From Thalassia testudinum (Eukaryota > Streptophyta > Magnoliopsida > Alismatales > Hydrocharitaceae): a DNA stretch of 64,000 bases. The stretch lies in NCBI GenBank assembly GCA_037157565.1, contig JAZHRO010000073.1:17428501-17492500 (forward strand). The letters are read 5' to 3'. Below the pieces are notes generated by a model that had not been told where the DNA came from, did not search any database, and saw nothing but the letters and a program-made list of their open reading frames with translations. The translations under genes were made by a program, and so were the position numbers. Of this stretch, positions 57,682 to 64,000 are shown in pieces. The first letter of the stretch is position 1. Every line of letters starts with the position of its first letter.

Positions 57682-57684
57682 TCT

Positions 57685-60206
57685 TGTCACGGCCCGTTCC
57701 TGGGCTCCCTACAGAACCTGAGAACGGGTCATCTCGACGAACCCCAAGACCCAGTCGTCCAATGAGAAATAACCAAATACATATTCATTCCACAAGCACA
57801 CAAGTATTGTAACTAAGCAGCAAATATAAAATAGACAGTAAAGCAAGAGAACGACAATCACCATAATATTATAGGCCATCACAACAGAACTAGTACAGTA
57901 TGATTGAAATATAACTGAAATAACATAAACTACAGGAACTCACTACAATGACTAGTAGAAGGAAACTACAGCTGGGCTCGATTGGGCCCAGCGCCCTCAG
58001 CATCCGGTGGCTCTGGCTGCTCGAATCCTTGACCTGTATAAGGTTATAATATATGGAGTTAGCTAACGCTGAGTAGAGTGGTAGCTAAAACATGTAATGT
58101 AATTTAGACAAGCAGCTTAAAGTATTATCTTCCGGTTCCAATTATCTTATTACGTGTTGTTGATTTGAGTACTCCAATCTGGTTCCATGACATTGCTCAA
58201 TTTTCCTGTTCCCTAAGGGAACGATCTTGCTTGTAGTTTTCCCGCGATGTAGGATGTACACGTGGCACTCTCCTGGCCGGGAGAGTCCCCTGTGGTAGTC
58301 CTACACCCGGTCTACTACCCTGAGGTCACGGTCACAACGTAGCGGTGACTACGGCACACATGATAAGTGCACGGGTAGCCACCCCGCACTAGCACGTGAT
58401 TAGTTATTTCCGCTAGCAGGTACGCCTAAACGTACAACACGGAATAGCATAGGGCCTTGCCTTCTCAGAACAGGGGTCTCGCCCCTCACAGTCCGTGTAC
58501 CCTCGTCTGACTATCCCGGTTTGCCCAGTGGGCCTAATAAGAGTCGGTATAGGGTGGCCAGCCCTAACCTCGGGTTCCCTGGGGCGGCTAGCTCTCCACT
58601 ACACTAAGTAGCTCTCCTCGATACCACATACGCGAGGGCCAACAGGAGTTGACGTAGAGTGGCCAAACCCACCTCGGGTCGCCACCCAAGGGGCGAAAAG
58701 TTCCCCTCTACTCTAAAAGGGATAGTTGCTATCTTCGGTACTACATACACGAAGGCCAACTCACCTCCCTAACCCAAGTCTGAACTGCCGCCCGTGATGA
58801 CGTGTTCCAAAATCATTCGGTTCTCCGTACTACATTATTCTTGTCTTGTTCTGAAATCCCCGTAGGGTTCGTACATGAGCTTTTTTTATTTCATATCCTG
58901 TTTGTTTATAGAACAAGCAGCTCAATTTCCATATTTATCACAGTACGGGTTTATTTTTTTATTCATAACGTGGTTCATTTCAGGTAGTACAGGTAGTTCA
59001 TGATTTATTCAATCATTCATCTCTCTACGCATGCATTTCCTCTAGCCCTAGTGTTCATGTCACAATCTAGGGTTCAATCGAATAGATGTACTCTAAAGGA
59101 TGCATTTACTTCTTTCTAGGATTCATCTCACATCCTAGGTTCAACAAATTTTATGCATGCACTTTATTAATTTCGAGATTAGGGTAAGAACCACTCTACC
59201 AGGGTAACCAGGTGGAATGGGGGCTCGTACAGTAGCTCCCGATGTCTTCACAGGTCCCGTATACTCGATGGACTGGAGACCTATGATATGGATTGACAGG
59301 TCAAACGAGCTCAAAATGGCAAAGACAATGTATTATTACATAGAGAAACTCGAACGGAAACCAATGACATTTCGTTTGCGAAAAATCGACATCGTTTAGG
59401 CCCTGAACGGGCCCAAAAACACCAATCCTGATTGAAATCGGACTTTTGGAAAAAGTCCCAGACGTCTTAACGAACTTGCAGGAATACCTTACTCGGGGCA
59501 CCTTTCTTGGACGTCTGGAACTCGGTGCAGACGTTTGAGGATGCCTTCAGACATCTGGAGATGATCTCGGATGTCTGAAATTACCTCGGTCCTCGCGCTA
59601 ACGTGCCTCCCAACCTCTGACACACGCATGTACATGGTCAAGACTTTGGCAAGCAAATAATGGAAAGGAATGCTTTACCAGACATCAGATACTACCTTCG
59701 GATGTCCGGCCCGACGTCTGGAGGTCATTCCGGGCGTCTAATTCTGCGGAAAAATGATTCCACAGAACCGTTTCTGAATCTTTTTTTGCTGCAGAAGCTG
59801 CAGCAACAGCAGCACCTCCTCACTCCCTTCGCAAATCCTCCGATCTCGGCCTCCGATCCCTCGGCCCTCCGCTCTCCCTCTCCTTCCCCTCTCGCTCGAC
59901 TACTGAGTGGTGAGCGAATGAGGGGAAGGGGAGGGGCTTTTATGGAGCGAGGAGGCATGTGCGAGGGATGGGCTGCAGCATGGAGGAGGGTGAGGGTGTC
60001 GCAAGAGGGGGGAAGAGGTGCAGTGAGGGAGGTGAGGTGAGGGTGTTGTGGGAGAGGGATGGTGGTGGGGAAAATTGCGGGGATGCCCCTGCAATTATCC
60101 TCTCTCCCTCCCAAGTCTCAAGACAAAACCCAAGGGGCTTTAAAATTACAGGAAAACCCTTATGAATTTCGAAAATGCCAAATGACCCTAGAAAATGATC
60201 ATTTCA
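57685..60206 (-). repeat. 5' LTR of element H
   Basis: Pairs with 26177-28681. On the plus strand it begins TGTCACGGCCC and ends CATTTCA before ATCAT. It has one exact AGACGTCT near 59460 and several decayed copies to 59735, and the conserved inverted repeat near 58269. Confidence 0.9.
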
Positions 60207-60211
60207 ATCAT

Positions 60212-62754
60212 TGTGTTGCCTAATCCCCATAATTTAAATATAAACTTGGAATCTTCTCTCATATGTAAGGACGAAGGCCACTTTTTTTTATGAAGAGGAC
60301 CACTGCAATCTCAATTCCATCAATCTTTGGTCACTTTTACATAACAATTTTAAAATTTCCATTCTTTATGGAGTTCTTTCCATCTGAAATTCAGTTAGGT
60401 GACAATGTCTTGAATGACTTAAAGATTGATATCTGTTCTAAGATCAAAAGTTATGATTATGATAATGAGTTAATGATAGTAATCATATGCAAATTTTATT
60501 CTTATATCTACTATCTAGAATCATTTGAGATAGTTGATCTATTATCTTTACTTGTTTGATCTAGTCCTTAAGTAAGTAATCCTAAAAGCATAAGTGGGGT
60601 CAATAAAATCATATTTGTACTCAATATTGATTTATTTAGATAAATATGGAGGATAAATCTAATTCATGTATCCATTATATACTCTGATGATCTCCAAGGA
60701 CACATAACTCAAACAAGTCCAAGGGTCCCAAAATGCTATCTTATACTAGATGTTATCATCCTTTCTCATAGATGAAGAAATAAATTGGGTCAATAGCCCC
60801 ACTCTACGATTCATCTCTTTCTTCAAGAGTTGGAGAAATTTATTTAGCATTTCACCAATGTGCACCTCATGGTGGAGGGAGAAAACTAACCTCCTTTGCA
60901 CCATCAAACGAAAAAGGGAAGTCGCTACAACCCCACATTAATAGGTTCAAGGACCACCATGGAAAATGCAAGACACCAATTCGACGTTGCATGCCTTTTA
61001 TGGATGGACTCCATATTGAGCCCATGTAGGATGTTCAAGATTAAACTCCTTCCCCATAATGAATGAAATCTATATGAAGGCCCAACATTCATGCTACTAA
61101 ATGCAATCAGGAGTTCTTCTAGACTAGGAATGACTATAAGTATAACACCTCTTTGCCCTAAGCTAGAGAAGAGGGAAATAATGACCAGCTTATCCAAAAT
61201 AAAAACAAGGAGGCAATTGGCAGAACCCTTATCAAAATAATCAACAAAAATAAGAAGCCTTGCTTTAAGCTGCACTATGAGGGGTACAGCAAGTGTTGGT
61301 TGTTAGCCAACTAGAGTTGGGCATCCTTCACAACTATGAACCCCCCAAACGAATGGACGTTACTACAATTTCCACCGAGAGAATGGCCATTTCACGAAGA
61401 TGTGTCATAATCTTCATGTTGAAACCAGTATCAAATAAGGTATGAAGATTGGGTAGAGTTCATCAATTCTAATGCAAATAAAGGCACTTATCCAAAGTGT
61501 ATTCCATGTGTCTCCTACCGAACCATGAAAATTTTCCTTAATTACACACCATCCATATTGTAAATCTATTTAATACAAGTAAAATGCATAAATGATAAGA
61601 AATAAACAAAAGAAATGCTAGGAAATTCTTACCAAATATATGACTTGCATTCTTTTGTATCCTATTTTCATGAAGCACATTCAGATGGTTGAGTAGAACG
61701 AGTAAAAGTATGGAATGAACAAATGCTCTGTAATGAATTAATACAGACGAGAGTTGTAGCTATTTATTAAATTAAGTGCCTTACTTAATTGATTCGATTT
61801 ATTGCCTTCTAACTCGTTGACCTCTTGTTCCTTTAAAATAAATCAGGGTCCTTTTCTTGAAAAAGCGAACCAGGATATTATAGCACCCTTTTCTCATGGT
61901 AACAAATTCTCACCTTTTACCTTTCCTTTTGCTCTCTTTGTCCCATTTTTTAATGCTTTGAAGCACCATTAATTGTCCATTCAGATGGTATATTCTCGTA
62001 TTTTAGTTCGTTTAGCATCCTCTCCAATACTTGTAGGTTTGATATCACTCATTAATCATTTGTATATCTATTATGTTACAAAAAATATTGGCTCACGCTT
62101 GGGCCTACTTTTTTTTTTTTTTCTCATGGTCAACTCTTAGCTAAAATTGGATTCCTAATGAAACACTAGTTATTGTTTTTGTCAAGGATTTACTGGTCTC
62201 ACGAGTTACCAAGTTCACATGGCCTAAACTACTAAGTGTGGCCGTAGCACACCGGCAGCGATTGATTAATGGACCTCTCAGGTCCTAAAACCAATAAAAT
62301 TACACAAGTCAATTTGCTACCATTCTAAGGTACAGGATCAGAGGACAATCTAATATAAGTCACGGCATGTAGTAGATTTTGCAAATTATTCCTCTAGCGC
62401 AACACTTAACATGGGTCATCCTAGGCAACTACCGGAAAGAAGCTTACCGAGGCCAACGAAGTCTTGCTACTTCTTTGACAACCCTTAACCATGACATCTT
62501 TGAATTTTTGGCACCTTTGCATGATCTCAACGCCTTCAAGGGGATCCGAACACCCACAGATCCAATAATTACTGCACCAAGAGGTCTCATCTGATTAGGT
62601 GCCAGCATTGGATTATGGCTTAGCTAAGCAATCGAAGAACCTAGTTCATCATGTCATTTTACATTCTCTTAATTTGTCAATATCAAATCATGCTTCGTGA
62701 GTTCATATCTCAAGTCAACCCTTCTGTATTCTCAATTCCTACGTTGGTAGTACT
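60212..62754. other. right flank, no recognised gene
   Basis: AT-rich. The longest frame is 116 codons on the minus strand (60925-61275). It has no motif I recognise; decayed retrotransposon sequence is possible because an upstream minus-strand stretch near 61430 reads like FDTGFNM, which recalls a gypsy protease site, but this is weak. A 20-base poly(T) lies near 62110. Confidence 0.4.
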
Positions 62755-63533
62755 TGGTATCTAGTCAGGTTACACGTGGATTGCATTAATTTGAAATTTG
62801 ATCAATTCCAATCCTATTGGATTGCATTGGATTAGATTTTTCACTTATATAGATTGGATTGGATAAGGAAATTTTCATTCCATTAAAAATTGGATAGGAT
62901 TGGGTAAGATCTCATCTAATTTGATAAAATCCGCAATCGGTGAAAAAAAAAATAATTGTGTGCATATAAACATATATGATATACTTCATTAGAGAAACAA
63001 AGTTTAATACCTCTAGAGTACATGTAATATAAAGTTTCCAAAATAATTTCTTTTCACTTCCAAATCCTTACCTCCTCGACCCATTTTCTTTCCTTAATAC
63101 AAAAACCCTTCGTTATGTCTATTATTTATTTGTTACTTTTGAACTTAGTTCCTTTATTTTGTTATACGTTCCATTAAGTAAATATTTTTTGTAGAGTTTT
63201 AGTACGTTTATATTTTTAGTTTTTCAAGAGGTGCCAATATCATCGTACTAGTAGGGAAAAGAGTAAACTTCAAATTTGAATTTTAGAATTTTACTCTTTC
63301 AAACCTTGCATTACTTAATAGGAAAATATGTACAATACCATGTACCATTTCAAAAAATGAGAAACTCTGATCTAATTCGAAGCAATATGGAATTTTATGG
63401 ATCGTATTAAATTGGATTAGACCTTGAATTGAATTCAATAGGATTACAAAAATCTTAATCTAGAAAAAGTGGATTAAATTATAGATTTAGTAAAAACCAA
63501 TCTAATTCGATCCATGTGTACCTTGAGTATCCA
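62755..63533. mobile_element. inverted-repeat element, about 780 bp
   Basis: The left end (TGGTATCTAGTCAGGTTACA then CGTGGAT) and the reverse complement of the right end (TGGATACTCAAGGTACACAT then GGAT) are imperfect terminal inverted repeats of about 25 bp. The interior is AT-rich with many GGATTGGAT words. No coding frame and no clear flanking duplication, so the superfamily is undetermined (a MITE or foldback element). Confidence 0.45.
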
Positions 63534-64000
63534 GGCATTCCCTCGTAATTTGTGCCTCATATTCTTGGAAATATTGTTTTCAAGTGATTGAAAACTTATT
63601 AATTCTTTATTCCTAAGCCATAGCATCCAAAACATTCAATTTACTAACCCTTATCATCGCAATCCACTTGGCTTCAATGGTAAGGATGCCCCCTTGTTTG
63701 CCCAATCCTTTTTGTATATTTATTTATTAATATACACAATTAAGTGCCCAAAATATGGATTTGGTTGCCCAAACCTATACCCTCAAACCCCTTGCTCTAG
63801 GTCTAGGTTTAGGTGCCTAAACATTCATTTTGGTAACCCAAATATGCAATAGAAATAATTGTAAAGAAGAAAAAAATATGTTCTTCAATTCATTCACGAC
63901 AGATTGGATTAACTCTTGATTTCTTCTTGACCCTCCTACAGTTCTAAAAGCATAGATCTCAATTAATCAAAAATCTAAATAAGAATAAATTGATTTAATG
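63534..64000. other. AT-rich right edge
   Basis: No open frame or repeat structure that I can support. Confidence 0.5.

Larger units (their letters stand above)
26177..60206 (-). mobile_element. Element H: Tekay-type chromovirus, host of the nest
   Basis: Minus-strand gypsy element with LTRs at 26177-28681 (2505 bp) and 57685-60206 (2522 bp) and target duplication ATCAT (26172-26176, 60207-60211). Its internal region is cut into 28682-32019, 42392-43402 and 56992-57684 by elements G and D. The three pieces sum to 5042 bp, against 5022 bp for the related element G. Order on the minus strand is primer site, gag, protease, RT, RNase H, integrase, chromodomain. The LTRs differ at about 15 of the first 130 positions, so H is older than the elements inside it. 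The coding region is full of stops. Confidence 0.92.

Noticed and set aside
60925..61275. 116-codon minus-strand frame as a gene
   Set aside because: No motif recognised, no supporting splice or promoter signals; left as unexplained.

Overview
This is plant nuclear DNA, dominated by nested LTR retrotransposons. The only host gene I recognise is the 3' part of RAD51C (2284-2935, + strand): three exons with canonical splice sites and a protein typical of flowering-plant RAD51C. Retroelement clades (Athila- and Tekay-type Ty3/gypsy, SIRE-type Ty1/copia) and Tourist-like MITEs agree with an angiosperm. I cannot name the species.

Layout. 1-2080: decayed Ty1/copia gag-protease with primer site and LTR remnant, - strand. 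2284-2935: RAD51C 3' exons. 2936-7360: AT-rich spacer with a TTA microsatellite and two abutting Tourist-like MITEs. 7366-25786: element A, an Athila-type gypsy element on the - strand (TSD ATGGC), whose integrase is split by element B (12364-16574, TSD GCTAT), a 4.2-kb probable solo LTR. 25792-26171: short spacer. 26177-60206: element H, a Tekay-type chromovirus on the - strand (TSD ATCAT), cut into three coding pieces by two insertions: G (32020-42391), a younger related Tekay element, and D (43403-56986), a gag-only SIRE-type copia element (TSD ATATG). D in turn holds three solo LTRs: I (45457-48136, TSD GTTAT), E (49465-52211, TSD GATCG), both of the G family and in opposite orientations, and F (53031-56872, TSD ACCAC), an Athila-type LTR of the A family. 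F contains C (53667-55328, TSD AGGTG), a SIRE-type solo LTR. 60212-64000: AT-rich sequence without a recognised gene, with one inverted-repeat element.

The reconstruction checks itself. Removing the inserts makes D's 3' LTR 1197 bp against 1198 bp for its 5' LTR, and makes H's internal region 5042 bp against 5022 bp for its relative G. Eight of nine elements have perfect 5-bp target duplications. All retroelement coding regions carry stops, frameshifts or lost catalytic residues, so none looks autonomous now.

The most unusual signal is not a gene. The 8-bp palindrome AGACGTCT occurs about 40 times (manual count), only inside LTRs, in elements of different superfamilies (Tekay G, I, E and H; Athila F; SIRE-copia C), with the near-match GGACGTCC in the Athila LTRs. 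The D LTR carries a comparable array of a different palindrome, GTACCGGTAC, in the same position upstream of its TATA box. This looks like a swappable cis-element shared between unrelated LTRs.
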